Shown: in pieces, positions 9,105-18,766 of the stretch
How positions within the stretch are numbered: position 1 is the stretch's first letter
How the letters are laid out: each line of letters starts with the position of its first letter
Assembly: GCA_903882745.1 (NCBI GenBank)
Contig: CAIRYG010000002.1
Coordinates: 124,001-188,000, forward strand
From: an uncultured Gemmatimonadota bacterium
Lineage (GTDB): Bacteria > Gemmatimonadota > Gemmatimonadetes > Gemmatimonadales > Gemmatimonadaceae
Direction: 5' to 3'
DNA length: 64,000 bases
Notes under the pieces: model-generated
What the model was told of the DNA's origin: nothing
The model's database searches: none
The model's input: only the letters and a program-made list of their open reading frames with translations
Made by a program: the position numbers and the translations under genes

Positions 9105-10943
9105 TCAGCGCCGGTTGGTGTCTCGGCCGGTTTCCCCTCTGAGGATTCCCTGTCGCACGCGCTGCGCCTTGGCTGAGGCCTTGGGGTCGGGCTCAATGCG
9201 CCGCTCGATCAGCACCGAAATACGGACCGGAACCTGAACCACAAGGCGCTTGCCGTCGCGCAGGAGTTCGACCGAGACTTTGGCGCCCTCGCGGGCGCTG
9301 TACTTCTGGCGCCAGCGCTGCCAGGTCGGATCGCCGGTCGAGACGCCATCGACCGCCGTGATAAGATCGTTCGCTTTGACACCCCCAGCGGCGGCCGCGC
9401 CGTTGGGGTCCACCATTCCGACCCGCACACCGAGTGAGTCGGTGGAGAGCGACACGCCAAAGCGCGCCTCGCGGGTGGAATCTGCCCTGATGCGCCAACC
9501 GGCTTTCGCGAGCCAGCTTTCTATGGGGTAGCTGTCGCGTCCGTCGACATACCGATTGGCAAAATCCGTGAACTTGAGCCCCTTGGCGGCGCGACTCACG
9601 GCCCCCCACCACTCCTCGGGCGTGAAGCCGCGTCCCTGACGAAAGTCATTCGCGTACAGCTCACGGAACACGTCGTCCAGCGAGCCCGCGTTGTCGGTGG
9701 CGTCACGAATCAGAATGTCCAGCGCGAGCCCCGCGAGCGATCCCTTGTCGTAGTAGATGTCGCTCGTACCATCGGTCATATGCAGCCAGGTCTGCAACGA
9801 GGCGTCTTCCAGCGCGACAGGAACCGTCGCTTCCAGATGCTCAAGCTTCTTCTGCGTGGCACCCAAAAAATCGGGCTCCTTCCACACGCCACCGCGAAGT
9901 AGCGAAAGATCCGCGTAATAGTCAGTGATGCCTTCGCTGACCCAGAGCCAGGGCGTCGGCTGCGCCGCCTCATAGCGGTATGGCCACAGATCGATGGGAC
10001 GCAACCGTTTCACATTGAACGCATGAAAAATCTCGTGCGCATACACCGACGGCACGAAGTCCTCATCGAGCGCCTCGGCCTCGACAAGGGCGACATTCGA
10101 GTTCTCGTGCTCTAACGCACTCATCCCGCCGAACCCTTTCTCGGCGATTTGCATGATCTCGTAGCGACGCCACGGGGTATCACCGAAGACCTGTGTTTGC
10201 TTGGGAATCACGCGTTTCATTTGGTCGAGCAGCTTGGCACGCTGGCCCACCGTGGTGCTCCCCTCCGGATACGCCGAGAGGCGGAACCAGACGCCAGCGA
10301 CGAGCGCGCTGTCGACGTCAAAACGGCCAATGAAGAACGGATGGTCGACTAACTCGTGGTACGTTGGCGCGGTGAAGGTGCGAGCCCCGGTGGCAGGGAG
10401 TCCGGTGACCACGCGCCAGGCGGGCTCGGTGGTCACCGTGACTTGCGAGGGAAACTCGAGCGGCCGTCCCTCAGGGTAGAGAAAGGCCGCGGTCCCGTTC
10501 ACGAGGGCGAACTCGTCGCGGGCCCAGTTGCCGGCATTGTCGAGCGTGTCAGCCTTGAGTCGGTACTGGAGCTTCACTTCACCCGGCGCGTCCGAGTAAA
10601 TGCGCCAGGTGTCAGGGTCGCTCTTGTCCCACCGCAACTCCTTCCCCTTGGCCGTCGCGTGAAAGTCAGAGAGGAAGCGCGCCCAGTTGTTGACCTCGTA
10701 CGACCCCGGAGTCCACACCGGCATGGAGAGCACCACGGGATCGCGTCCGCTCACGGCGAATGTCATCCCCACCTCGACCGAGCGCTCTACCCCAAGGCCA
10801 GCGGTGAAGTTCAGGGTGTACCGCACATCGGTGATGGGCGCAGACCGAAGCGCGACGGGTCGCCCCTGCGCGCCGAGCGGCAGCGCAATCGCGAGGAAGC
10901 ACAGGGAGCGGAGGGAGCAGCGGGAGCGGACCGAACGGATCAC
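9105..10943 (-). CDS. Exported M61-family aminopeptidase with PDZ domain
   Basis: 612 aa from a GTG with GAGG 6 nt upstream. Signal peptide ends about LGA-QG (residue 26). M61 N-terminal beta domain (VWTPGSYEVNNWARF is the family signature), zinc motif HEIFH (303-307) and downstream ligand in VSEGITDYYADL (E337), then a C-terminal PDZ domain (about 500-580; GVRVGMVDPNGAAAAGG). Glycyl-aminopeptidase-like activity on exported peptides is the family expectation. The last genes on each strand here converge within 5 bp; an imperfect GC hairpin (9098-9116) overlaps the M24B stop. Confidence 0.92.
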   Translation of the reverse strand: MIRSVRSRCSLRSLCFLAIALPLGAQGRPVALRSAPITDVRYTLNFTAGLGVERSVEVGMTFAVSGRDPVVLSMPVWTPGSYEVNNWARFLSDFHATAKGKELRWDKSDPDTWRIYSDAPGEVKLQYRLKADTLDNAGNWARDEFALVNGTAAFLYPEGRPLEFPSQVTVTTEPAWRVVTGLPATGARTFTAPTYHELVDHPFFIGRFDVDSALVAGVWFRLSAYPEGSTTVGQRAKLLDQMKRVIPKQTQVFGDTPWRRYEIMQIAEKGFGGMSALEHENSNVALVEAEALDEDFVPSVYAHEIFHAFNVKRLRPIDLWPYRYEAAQPTPWLWVSEGITDYYADLSLLRGGVWKEPDFLGATQKKLEHLEATVPVALEDASLQTWLHMTDGTSDIYYDKGSLAGLALDILIRDATDNAGSLDDVFRELYANDFRQGRGFTPEEWWGAVSRAAKGLKFTDFANRYVDGRDSYPIESWLAKAGWRIRADSTREARFGVSLSTDSLGVRVGMVDPNGAAAAGGVKANDLITAVDGVSTGDPTWQRWRQKYSAREGAKVSVELLRDGKRLVVQVPVRISVLIERRIEPDPKASAKAQRVRQGILRGETGRDTNRR

Positions 10944-11082
10944 CGGGGGCCTCGTCGGACGTCGGAAGATGAATCAGAACTTGGGGACTATAGCACGGGC
11001 GGCGACCGGCGCACCCCTTGGCTGGAAAGGAATCCCCGACAGGCGGTTGCTGACAAGCCCTGCGCGCCCGCACATTCCGAGT

Positions 11083-13215
11083 ATGTCGACTTCCCATGAA
11101 CCGTACGTGTCCGCCGACCGCAGCCTCACCGAGCTCACCATTGGCTCCGTCGTGCTCGGCTGCGTCCTCGGGCTGATCTTCGCCGCCTCGAGCGTCTACC
11201 TCGCGCTGAAGGTTGGCCTCACCGTCAGCGCCTCGATCCCGATTGCAGTGCTGTCGATCACGATTTTCCGATCGATCAACAAGGCGCTCGGAAACACCGA
11301 ATCGCAAATCCTCCGCAACAACCTCGTGCAGACGGTTGGCTCCGCGGGTGAGTCGATTGCGGCCGGCGTGGTCTTCACGCTCCCTGCGCTCCTCCTGCTC
11401 GGATACACACTCCCGTGGACCAAGGTCGCGGCCATCGCGCTCGTGGGTGGACTGCTCGGGATCCTGCTGATGATCCCGCTGCGCCGCTCACTGATTGTGA
11501 AAGAGCATGACGTGCTCAAGTACCCCGAAGGCACGGCATGCGCCGAAGTGCTGATTGTCGGCGAGGAGCGCGGGGTACAAGCCAAGACCGTTTTCCTAGG
11601 CTTCGGGCTTGGTGCGTTGTACAAATTTCTGAACATCGGCGTGCAGCTCTGGCAGGAGGTCCCAGCGAAGATTCTCTCGCGGATGCTCCCGAATGGCAAG
11701 AGTGAGCTGATTGGCGAGATCCGTGCCGAGGTGAGCCCAGAGCTGACCGGCGTGGGATATATCATCGGGGCACGCGTCGGTGGGTATCTCTTTGCGGGCG
11801 GCATGCTTTCGTTCTTCGTGCTGATTCCGGCGATCAAATTATTTGGTGCTGGTCTGACCTCGCCGATCTTTCCGGCGACGATGCTGATCAGCAACATGAC
11901 GCCGATGCAGGTGCGCTCGAACTACGTGTTCTATATCGGCGCAGGCGCCGTGACGGCGGCGGGGCTCATTTCGCTCTTCCGCGCGCTCCCGATGATTGCC
12001 CAGGCCATGATCGCCGGCTTCAGTGATGTGCGCGGCGTGGCCAGTGGCGCGCTGAAACGCACGGAACAGGAAGTCTCGATGACGTGGGTGGTCGGTGGCG
12101 TGATTGCGTGTGGCGTGGCGATGGTCACACTCCCGCAGATCGGGATCAACGTGCCGGGCGCGATTCTCGCGATTGTTTTTGCCTTTCTGTTTGTTTCGGT
12201 GTCGAGCCGCATTTGCGGACAGATTGGCGCCTCCTCCAACCCGATTTCGGGGATGACGGTGGCGGCGGTCCTGCTCACCTCGCTCATTTTCTTTGCGGTC
12301 GGTTGGACGGGGATCGAGCACCGCGTGCTCGCGCTCTCCATTGGTGGCGTGGTATGCGTGGCAGCTGCCGTCGGCGCGGCCACGTCGCAGGATCTCAAGA
12401 CCGGGTACCTGGTGGGTGCCACACCTCGCTCGCAGCAGATCGGCTTGCTGTTCGGCGTCACGACCTCCGCCATCATGATCGGCGGTATGATCTCGTTCCT
12501 GAACAACGCGCGCACCACGATCGTCGCGCGCGACTACCCCGGTGTGCAGGTCGCAGCGTTCGACGCCGAGCCGATGACGCTCGACGGCACCAGCTACAAG
12601 GTGGGACGCCTCTTCGAGCGCACCGGTGATGCGCCGGCCGGACGGTATCTCGTCGACAACGCCGGCGCGATCAAGTTCCTCGTGGACCCCGGCATTGGGG
12701 GGCGCGAAGAGACGGACTACAAGGGCAATAAAGTCACCAAGTTCGACTCCCCCAAAGCGCAGATTATGGCGCTCGTGGTCGACGGCATCCTGACGCAGAA
12801 ACTTCCGTGGGGACTCATTCTGATTGGCGCCTTCATCGCGATTGTGATGGAGTTGCTTGGCCTCCCTTCACTGGCGGTGGCGGTCGGCACCTACCTCCCG
12901 ATCTCGACCTCGGCGACCATTTTCATGGGCGGCATCATCCGATGGGCGGTTGAGCGGAAGCCTGCCGCCGGAATGGATACCGGCGATTCAGGCCCTGGCG
13001 TGCTCTTTTCCTCTGGATTGATCGCGGGTGGCGCTATCCTGGGAGTGGCGCTTGCCGCGCTCCAAGCGGCGAAGCTCGACCACCTGATTACGGCGACCTC
13101 CCTGCTTGGCGAGTCGCTCAACGTGTTCACCGAAAACCCGCTCGTCGCGGTCGCCGCGTATGTACTCTTCCTAGCGGTCCCACTCTACAAAATGGGACGC
13201 AAGACCGCGGCCTAA
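11083..13215 (+). CDS. OPT-family oligopeptide transporter
   Basis: 710 aa from the ATG at 11083. Integral membrane protein with about 14-16 hydrophobic segments. OPT hallmarks: VYLALKVGLTVSASIP near the N-terminus, NNLVQTVGSAGESIAAG, KYPEGTACAEVL and SSNPISGM in the second half. A hydrophilic loop (encoded around 12530-12760) with TSYKVGRLFER precedes the final membrane segments. Proton-coupled import of short peptides, or of metal-chelates in YSL-like members, is the family role. Placed among peptidases, peptide import is the better guess. Divergent from the M61 gene with 139 bp between. Confidence 0.92.
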   Translation: MSTSHEPYVSADRSLTELTIGSVVLGCVLGLIFAASSVYLALKVGLTVSASIPIAVLSITIFRSINKALGNTESQILRNNLVQTVGSAGESIAAGVVFTLPALLLLGYTLPWTKVAAIALVGGLLGILLMIPLRRSLIVKEHDVLKYPEGTACAEVLIVGEERGVQAKTVFLGFGLGALYKFLNIGVQLWQEVPAKILSRMLPNGKSELIGEIRAEVSPELTGVGYIIGARVGGYLFAGGMLSFFVLIPAIKLFGAGLTSPIFPATMLISNMTPMQVRSNYVFYIGAGAVTAAGLISLFRALPMIAQAMIAGFSDVRGVASGALKRTEQEVSMTWVVGGVIACGVAMVTLPQIGINVPGAILAIVFAFLFVSVSSRICGQIGASSNPISGMTVAAVLLTSLIFFAVGWTGIEHRVLALSIGGVVCVAAAVGAATSQDLKTGYLVGATPRSQQIGLLFGVTTSAIMIGGMISFLNNARTTIVARDYPGVQVAAFDAEPMTLDGTSYKVGRLFERTGDAPAGRYLVDNAGAIKFLVDPGIGGREETDYKGNKVTKFDSPKAQIMALVVDGILTQKLPWGLILIGAFIAIVMELLGLPSLAVAVGTYLPISTSATIFMGGIIRWAVERKPAAGMDTGDSGPGVLFSSGLIAGGAILGVALAALQAAKLDHLITATSLLGESLNVFTENPLVAVAAYVLFLAVPLYKMGRKTAA

Positions 13216-13255
13216 CGACCGTGCGCCTCGCGCCCTTCTCCTTCTCTCGAATCTC

Positions 13256-14959
13256 ATGCGTCGACTGATTCCGTTTCTCGCGCTCGCTGCCGCGCACCTC
13301 GCGTCGCCATGTCACGCCGCGCTTCGCGCGCAGGCGAACACGACGCCGTCTCCCGCCGACCTGATTGTCACCAACGCCCGCGTCTACACCGTGGACGAGG
13401 CGCACCCACTGGCCGAGGCATTCGCCGTGCGCGGGGGACGCGTTGCCTTTGTGGGTGACGCCCGAGGCGCGATGGCGCTCCGCGGCCCGCAAACACGTGT
13501 CGTGGACCTTGGCGGCAAGACGGTAATCCCCGGCATGGTTGATGCGCACGGACACGTCTCGGGATTGGGCACCGCACTCGCGGTGGTCGACCTCACCGGC
13601 GCGTCGAGTTACGACGAGATTATTGGGCGCGTGGTAGCAAAATCCAAGAGCGTCGCTGCCGGCACGTGGATCACCGGCCGTGGCTGGGATCAAAATCGCT
13701 GGGGCAACACGGCCTTCCCAACCCACGACAAACTGACCGCCGCGCTGCCGAACAATCCGGTCGCGCTCACGCGTGTCGATGGTCACGCCCTGCTCGCGAA
13801 TAAGAAGGCGATGGACGCCGCCGGCCTGTCTGCGGCGACCAAGGACCCGAGCGGCGGGCACATTGAGCGCGCGGCAGATGGTGCGCCAAGTGGCGTGTTC
13901 GTCGACAACGCGCAGGCGCTCGTGCAGCGCGTGGTTCCGAACCCCACGCGGGAGGAACAGAAAAAGCAAATCCAGTCCGCGATCGCCGAAGCACAAAAGT
14001 GGGGCCTCACGGGCGTGCACGATGCCGGCGAAGGGCAGGACGTGCTCGACATCTTCGAAGAACTCGGCAAGGCCGGTCAGCTCAACTTCCGTCTCTACGC
14101 GATGATCAGTGGCGGCCGAGACGAATCGACGCTGCTCGACAAGTGGTTCGCGCGCGGCCCGCAGAGCGGCCTCTACGGCGGCATGCTCTGGGTTCGGAGC
14201 ATCAAGCTGTACGCCGACGGCGCACTCGGCTCGCGCGGCGCGGCACTCCTTGATCCGTACACGGACGATGCCAAGAACAGCGGCCTCATTCTCACCCCTC
14301 CGGACTACATCAAGGCGGTGGCGGTGAAGGCGCTGAAAACTGGATTTCAGGTGAACACGCACGCGATCGGTGATCGTGGCAATCGCGTGGTACTCGATTT
14401 GTACGAAGCCGCACTCAAGGAAGTCCCGACCGCAGATCATCGGTTCCGCGTCGAGCATGCACAGATCGTCGATCACGCGGACATCCCGCGCTTTGTGACG
14501 CTTGGCGTGATCCCGTCAATGCAGGCGAGCCACCAGACCAGCGATATGTACTGGGCCGGCACACGACTCGGCGTTGCCCGGCTGAATGGTGCGTATGCGT
14601 GGCGTTCGTTTATCGACGCTGGGGTCATTGTGCCGAACGGCTCTGATTTTCCCGTGGAGCAAGTGAATCCGCTCATCTCGTTCCATGCGGCCTTCACACG
14701 TCAGGACGCCGACAACTGGCCGCCCGCCGGCTGGTATCCCGACCAGCGCATGACCCGCGCCGAAGCACTCAAGTCCATTACGCTGTGGCCGGCGTTCGCA
14801 GCATTTCAGGAGAAGGAGATGGGGTCGCTGACGATCGGCAAGTACGCGGACTTCGTGGTGCTCGATCAGGATCTGATGCGCGTGGCACCGGAGTTGATCC
14901 TCAAGACGCGCGTCCTCTCCACCTGGGTCGGCGGCAAGACCGTCTACGAGGCCAAGTAA
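13256..14959 (+). CDS. Exported amidohydrolase (YtcJ-like, Amidohydro_3)
   Basis: 567 aa with a signal peptide (cleavage about CHA-AL, residue 21). Metal-dependent hydrolase of the amidohydrolase superfamily: the HxH motif in VDAHGH (H98, H100), DGALGSRGAALL, QVNTHAIGDRGN (metal His), RVEHAQIV and NGSDFPVE (catalytic Asp). C-terminal sheet KYADFVVLDQDLMRV. YtcJ-like members act on amide or N-formyl bonds; the exact substrate cannot be read. The stop overlaps the next start (TAATG), so the downstream membrane protein is probably co-translated. Confidence 0.88.
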   Translation: MRRLIPFLALAAAHLASPCHAALRAQANTTPSPADLIVTNARVYTVDEAHPLAEAFAVRGGRVAFVGDARGAMALRGPQTRVVDLGGKTVIPGMVDAHGHVSGLGTALAVVDLTGASSYDEIIGRVVAKSKSVAAGTWITGRGWDQNRWGNTAFPTHDKLTAALPNNPVALTRVDGHALLANKKAMDAAGLSAATKDPSGGHIERAADGAPSGVFVDNAQALVQRVVPNPTREEQKKQIQSAIAEAQKWGLTGVHDAGEGQDVLDIFEELGKAGQLNFRLYAMISGGRDESTLLDKWFARGPQSGLYGGMLWVRSIKLYADGALGSRGAALLDPYTDDAKNSGLILTPPDYIKAVAVKALKTGFQVNTHAIGDRGNRVVLDLYEAALKEVPTADHRFRVEHAQIVDHADIPRFVTLGVIPSMQASHQTSDMYWAGTRLGVARLNGAYAWRSFIDAGVIVPNGSDFPVEQVNPLISFHAAFTRQDADNWPPAGWYPDQRMTRAEALKSITLWPAFAAFQEKEMGSLTIGKYADFVVLDQDLMRVAPELILKTRVLSTWVGGKTVYEAK

Positions 14960-15345
14960 TGGCCTCGGCGTCCCCGCGGTCGCTCGCAGCGATTCGCATG
15001 GCCATGACTTCGGGCATCATCGCCTTTGCGACCGCGGTCTGGTACATGCGACATTCGTTGAACGCACCGACCCCGCCGAGCGACCCGCTGATCCTGCGGC
15101 GTATGGCACTTGGCGCGGCGGTGCTCTCCGTGCTCGGACTCGTGGCGTTGCGGCGGTCACTCGCGAACGCCCCGGTCGAGCGGCGTAACGCTATGAGCGT
15201 TATTGCGTGGGCCATTGGCGAGTTCGGGGCGATTGCCGGCGTGTCCGTGTATTTCATCACTGGAATCGAGGCCGTGGCAGCCCCTGGAATGCTGGCCTAC
15301 ATCGTGGCACTCCTGATGTTTCCCATTCGTCGACAGGCTGCGTAG
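14959..15345 (+). CDS. Small four-helix membrane protein, unknown function
   Basis: 128 aa; its ATG overlaps the stop of the amidohydrolase gene by one base. Four hydrophobic segments are visible (about 15-27, 48-63, 77-99 and 103-120: SGIIAFATAVWY, MALGAAVLSVLGLVAL, MSVIAWAIGEFGAIAGVSVY, APGMLAYIVALLMF). No catalytic or binding motif. Its own stop shares a base with the start of the BtuF-like gene (TAGTG), so the three genes form a tight translational chain. Function unknown. Confidence 0.75.
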   Translation: MASASPRSLAAIRMAMTSGIIAFATAVWYMRHSLNAPTPPSDPLILRRMALGAAVLSVLGLVALRRSLANAPVERRNAMSVIAWAIGEFGAIAGVSVYFITGIEAVAAPGMLAYIVALLMFPIRRQAA

Positions 15346-16250
15346 TGCGCGTCATCTCGCTGCTCCCTGCGGCCACCGAGATGGTCGCTGCCCTCGGCGC
15401 GACTGAGCTGCTCGTCGGCATTTCGCACGAATGTGATCACCCGACGATTATTGGCTCCCGCGCACGCGTCACGTCGAGCGCCGTTGATTCTGCAGCGGCG
15501 CCTGAGACGATCGACGCGCAAGTCCGTGCCCTACACGACGCGGGCGCAAGCCTCTACACGCTCGACGAAACCCTGATTCGCGCGCTTCGGCCCGACGTCA
15601 TTATCACGCAGGCGCTGTGCGATGTGTGCGCGGTGTCGGAGACTGATGTGCGCGCCCTCGCGTCGCGTCTCGATCCGGTGCCCGTGATTGTCACGATTTC
15701 CGCCACAACCCTCGACGGTGTCTTTGACGACATCTCGCGGGTGGCGGCAGCGCTCGACCGCGCAGACGAAGCGGAAGAACTCATCGCCGGCTTCCGCGCA
15801 CGCATGCGGACCGTGCACGAAACGCTGAAAGCCGCACACGCGCCGCGCCCACGGGTGGCCTTCCTTGAGTGGACGGCACCGGTATTCCCGGGCGGCCATT
15901 GGGTCCCCGAAATGATCAAACGTGCGGGCGGTATTGATGTGCTCGCGCAGGCGGGGATGCATGCGAGCGCCATCGAGATTGCACAGGTCGCCGAGGCGAA
16001 CGCTGACGTCGTGATCGTCGCCCCGTGTGGGTACGACGTCGTCCGCGCGAGTACCGAGGCTACCGCGCTACTCATGGCGCCCGGCTGGGAGTTCCTCACG
16101 GGAGCGGCGGTGTGGTCGCTCGACGCGAACGCCTTTTCGAGTCGCCCGGGGCCGCGACTAGTGGACGGGATCGAGATTCTTGCTCGAATCTTCAATCCCG
16201 GGTGCTTCACCCCTCTCGACGGCAGTCACGCGCGGCGCATCACCGCGTAA
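15345..16250 (+). CDS. BtuF-like cobalamin-binding protein, no signal peptide
   Basis: 301 aa from a GTG overlapping the preceding stop. Two-lobed periplasmic-binding-protein fold of the BtuF/FhuD type: RVISLLPAATEMVAALGA, HECDHP, PDVIITQALCDVCAVS, and second-lobe PRVAFLEWTAPVFPGGHWVPEM. Unlike classical BtuF it begins directly with the first beta strand and has no signal peptide, so it should stay in the cytoplasm unless the start is wrong; I see no in-frame signal upstream. No BtuC/BtuD genes are adjacent. Members of this leaderless branch are annotated as cobalamin-binding; ligand not proven. Confidence 0.8.
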   Translation: MRVISLLPAATEMVAALGATELLVGISHECDHPTIIGSRARVTSSAVDSAAAPETIDAQVRALHDAGASLYTLDETLIRALRPDVIITQALCDVCAVSETDVRALASRLDPVPVIVTISATTLDGVFDDISRVAAALDRADEAEELIAGFRARMRTVHETLKAAHAPRPRVAFLEWTAPVFPGGHWVPEMIKRAGGIDVLAQAGMHASAIEIAQVAEANADVVIVAPCGYDVVRASTEATALLMAPGWEFLTGAAVWSLDANAFSSRPGPRLVDGIEILARIFNPGCFTPLDGSHARRITA

Positions 16251-16286
16251 CTCGTTCAGATCGCGGGCGACGGCTCGCGGGCGCTC

Positions 16287-16306
16287 GCGGGGGCGACTTC
16301 CCCCGC
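16287..16306 (+). terminator. Possible terminator hairpin after the BtuF-like gene
   Basis: Seven-bp perfect stem (GCGGGGG with CCCCCGC, loop CGACTT) 36 bp after the BtuF-like stop. There is only a weak pyrimidine tract after it, so it may be a terminator or simply a GC-rich hairpin. Confidence 0.35.
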
Positions 16307-16389
16307 TCAGCTTCTGGCACTACGATGCGACAGGCGGCGCGACGTCCGCGCCCATCGTGGTTCCTTCTTTCCATCAGCCCCCGTTCCAG

Positions 16390-17457
16390 ATGCTGACGCC
16401 GTCATCCGTCGCCTTTCTCAAGCGCCTCCTCGATACCCCGGGCCCGTCTGGCTACGAAGCAGCAACCGCCAAGGTCTGGCGCGAGGAAGCGGGCGCCTTC
16501 GCGACCGTGTCGTGTGACGTCCATGGCAACAGCATGGCCGAAGTGTCCGGCACAGGCGGCCCCACCATCATGCTCGCAGGTCACATCGACGAAATCGGCG
16601 TGATTATCACGTACATCGACGACGACGGATTTCTCTACATCGGCCCAATCGGTGGCTGGGATCCGCAGGTCCTTGTGGCACAGCGTATCCGTTTCGCGGG
16701 TAAGTCGGGTGACGTGATCGGCGTCGTGGGCAAAAAGCCAATTCACCTGATGAAGGTCGAGGATCGCGAGAAAGCGTCGAAGTTCAACGACTTATGGGTC
16801 GACATCGGCTGCACGACGCGCGCGCAAGCTGAAGCGGTGGTCTCGATCGGCGATGCCGGTGTGATTGACCAGAAAACGCTCGACTTCCCGAACGATCGCA
16901 TTGTGTCGCGGTCCATCGACGATCGCATTGGCGCCTTCATTGTGCTCGAGGCACTGCGACGCTATGCCGCGGACCCGGGTGAAGCACGCGTGGTCGCCGT
17001 CGCGACCACACAGGAAGAAATTGGCTACCGCGGGGGCGGCGCACTCGTTGGCGCGGAGCGCGTGAATCCCGCTCTGGCGATCGTCGTAGACGTCACCTTC
17101 GCCACCGACCACCCTACCGTCGAGAAGAAAGAACTGGGCGAGCACAAGATTGGCGGAGGCCCGGTGCTCACGCGCGGCTCCATTTTGTCGCCGGTTGCGT
17201 TCCGCATTATCCGCGACACCGCGGAGTCCATGAAAATCCCGTACAGCCTGCACGCGGTGGGCCGCGACACCAGCACGGACGCCGACGGTATCCATCTCGC
17301 ACGCCAAGGTGTAGCGACGGCGCTCGTGTCTGTGCCGAACCGCTACATGCACTCGCCGAACGAGATGGTGAGCCTGCTGGATCTCGATCGCACAGCCACG
17401 CTCCTTGCCGCGGCCTGCAAGGCTGTGACGTCGGCCACCGACTTCACCAACCGCTAG
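16390..17457 (+). CDS. M42-family metallo-aminopeptidase
   Basis: 355 aa from the ATG at 16390, cytoplasmic (no signal). Glutamyl/deblocking aminopeptidase type that forms tetrahedral dodecamers. Motifs: DTPGPSGYE, zinc His in AGHIDEIG (H65), bridging Asp in SRSIDDRIGAF, catalytic/metal glutamates in TTQEEIGYRGG, Asp in VVDVTFATD, and the last zinc His in NRYMHSPNEMV. Length is typical. Followed 3 bp later by the M28 peptidase gene, so the two are probably co-transcribed and act on peptides in different compartments. Confidence 0.93.
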   Translation: MLTPSSVAFLKRLLDTPGPSGYEAATAKVWREEAGAFATVSCDVHGNSMAEVSGTGGPTIMLAGHIDEIGVIITYIDDDGFLYIGPIGGWDPQVLVAQRIRFAGKSGDVIGVVGKKPIHLMKVEDREKASKFNDLWVDIGCTTRAQAEAVVSIGDAGVIDQKTLDFPNDRIVSRSIDDRIGAFIVLEALRRYAADPGEARVVAVATTQEEIGYRGGGALVGAERVNPALAIVVDVTFATDHPTVEKKELGEHKIGGGPVLTRGSILSPVAFRIIRDTAESMKIPYSLHAVGRDTSTDADGIHLARQGVATALVSVPNRYMHSPNEMVSLLDLDRTATLLAAACKAVTSATDFTNR

Positions 17458-17460
17458 CCC

Positions 17461-18756
17461 ATGACCCGCCGCACCCTGTTCCCTGCGCTCCTCCTGACCC
17501 TCGGTGCCTGCGCGAGCGGCGCCCCGAATGGCGCCACCAATGGCGCCACGCGCCGAGTCGCTGCCGCGCCGTCCTTCAGTGCGGGAAACGACGCCGCGAT
17601 GATCGCGCGCGATATCGGCTATCTCGCGGATCCGCGCCTCGAAGGGCGAGGCACCGGCACCGCTGGCAACGATTCTGCCGCGGCTTACCTAGTGCGGCGC
17701 TACGCCGAGCTCGGACTCACGGGCACGCTACAAAAGTTTGTCGCCAAGGAGCCCGTGCGCGGCGGAGAGCCGCGCGCGCTCCCCACACAAAATGTCTACA
17801 GCGTCGTCCCCGGCCGCGATGCGTCGCTCCGCGCGGAGTATGTGATCATTGGCGCCCACTTCGATCACTTGGGACGCAGCTCCACCGGCGCCCTCGACCC
17901 GGAAGCCGGTAACATCATTCACCCCGGCGCCGACGACAACGCCAGCGGTACCGCCGCGGTGCTCGCACTCGCCGCGCGCTTCAAGCGCTCGCCTGCCAAG
18001 CGCACCGTGCTCTTCGTGAACTTCACCGGCGAAGAACTCGGCCTCCTGGGTTCGGCGTACTTTGCCGACCACGCCCCGGTGCCGATCTCGAGCGTGCAGG
18101 CCATGGTCAACTTCGACATGATCGGCCGACTGCGGAACGACAAGCTGATCGTGTACGGTGTGGCAACCGCCACCGAAATGCCCGACATCCTCGCGAAAGC
18201 CAACACGGGTGGACTCAAGCTCAACGCCGTGGGCGACGGCTTCGGCCCGTCCGACCACGCGTCGTTCTACGCCAAGGACATGCCGGTGTTGCACATGTTC
18301 ACCGATCTCCACGATCAATACCATCGCGCCTCGGACGTCGCGTCCACCATCGACGCGGCGGGGGAGGTGCGGGTGGTCGAGTTCGCCGAACGCGTCGTGC
18401 GCGATCTCGCCGACCGCCCCGCACGCCTCACCTTCACGAAAGCGCCTACAACCTCCACCCCGCGTGCCGCGGAGCGTACGGGCAGTGGCGTCTACCTCGG
18501 CTCGATCCCCGACATGGGCTCCGCCGATGTCGTCGGGATGAAGATTACCGGAGTACGCGCCGGGAGCCCCGCCGATCTCGGCGGGCTCAAAACCAACGAT
18601 GTCATTGTCGAGTTTGACGGCACCGTGGTGAAAGACATCTACAGCTACACCGACGCACTCAACGCCCACAAACCCGGCGACCTGGTCAAGATTGTGGTGT
18701 TGCGTGGTACCGAGCGCACCACGCTCACGGTGACGCTCGGCAAGCGCGGCGGCTGA
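17461..18756 (+). CDS. M28-family peptidase lipoprotein with PDZ domain
   Basis: 431 aa. Lipobox LGAC (Cys17) anchors it in an envelope membrane. M28 di-zinc ligands: H in IGAHFDHLG, D in PGADDNASG, E-E in FTGEELGLLGS, D in NFDMIGRL and H in DLHDQYHRASD. Central protease-associated insert. C-terminal PDZ domain (about 340-425; ITGVRAGSPADLGGLKTNDV). Aminopeptidase activity on periplasmic peptides is expected. Lies 3 bp after the M42 gene and 10 bp before the deacetylase gene. Confidence 0.92.
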   Translation: MTRRTLFPALLLTLGACASGAPNGATNGATRRVAAAPSFSAGNDAAMIARDIGYLADPRLEGRGTGTAGNDSAAAYLVRRYAELGLTGTLQKFVAKEPVRGGEPRALPTQNVYSVVPGRDASLRAEYVIIGAHFDHLGRSSTGALDPEAGNIIHPGADDNASGTAAVLALAARFKRSPAKRTVLFVNFTGEELGLLGSAYFADHAPVPISSVQAMVNFDMIGRLRNDKLIVYGVATATEMPDILAKANTGGLKLNAVGDGFGPSDHASFYAKDMPVLHMFTDLHDQYHRASDVASTIDAAGEVRVVEFAERVVRDLADRPARLTFTKAPTTSTPRAAERTGSGVYLGSIPDMGSADVVGMKITGVRAGSPADLGGLKTNDVIVEFDGTVVKDIYSYTDALNAHKPGDLVKIVVLRGTERTTLTVTLGKRGG

Positions 18757-18766
18757 CGGACCGTTC

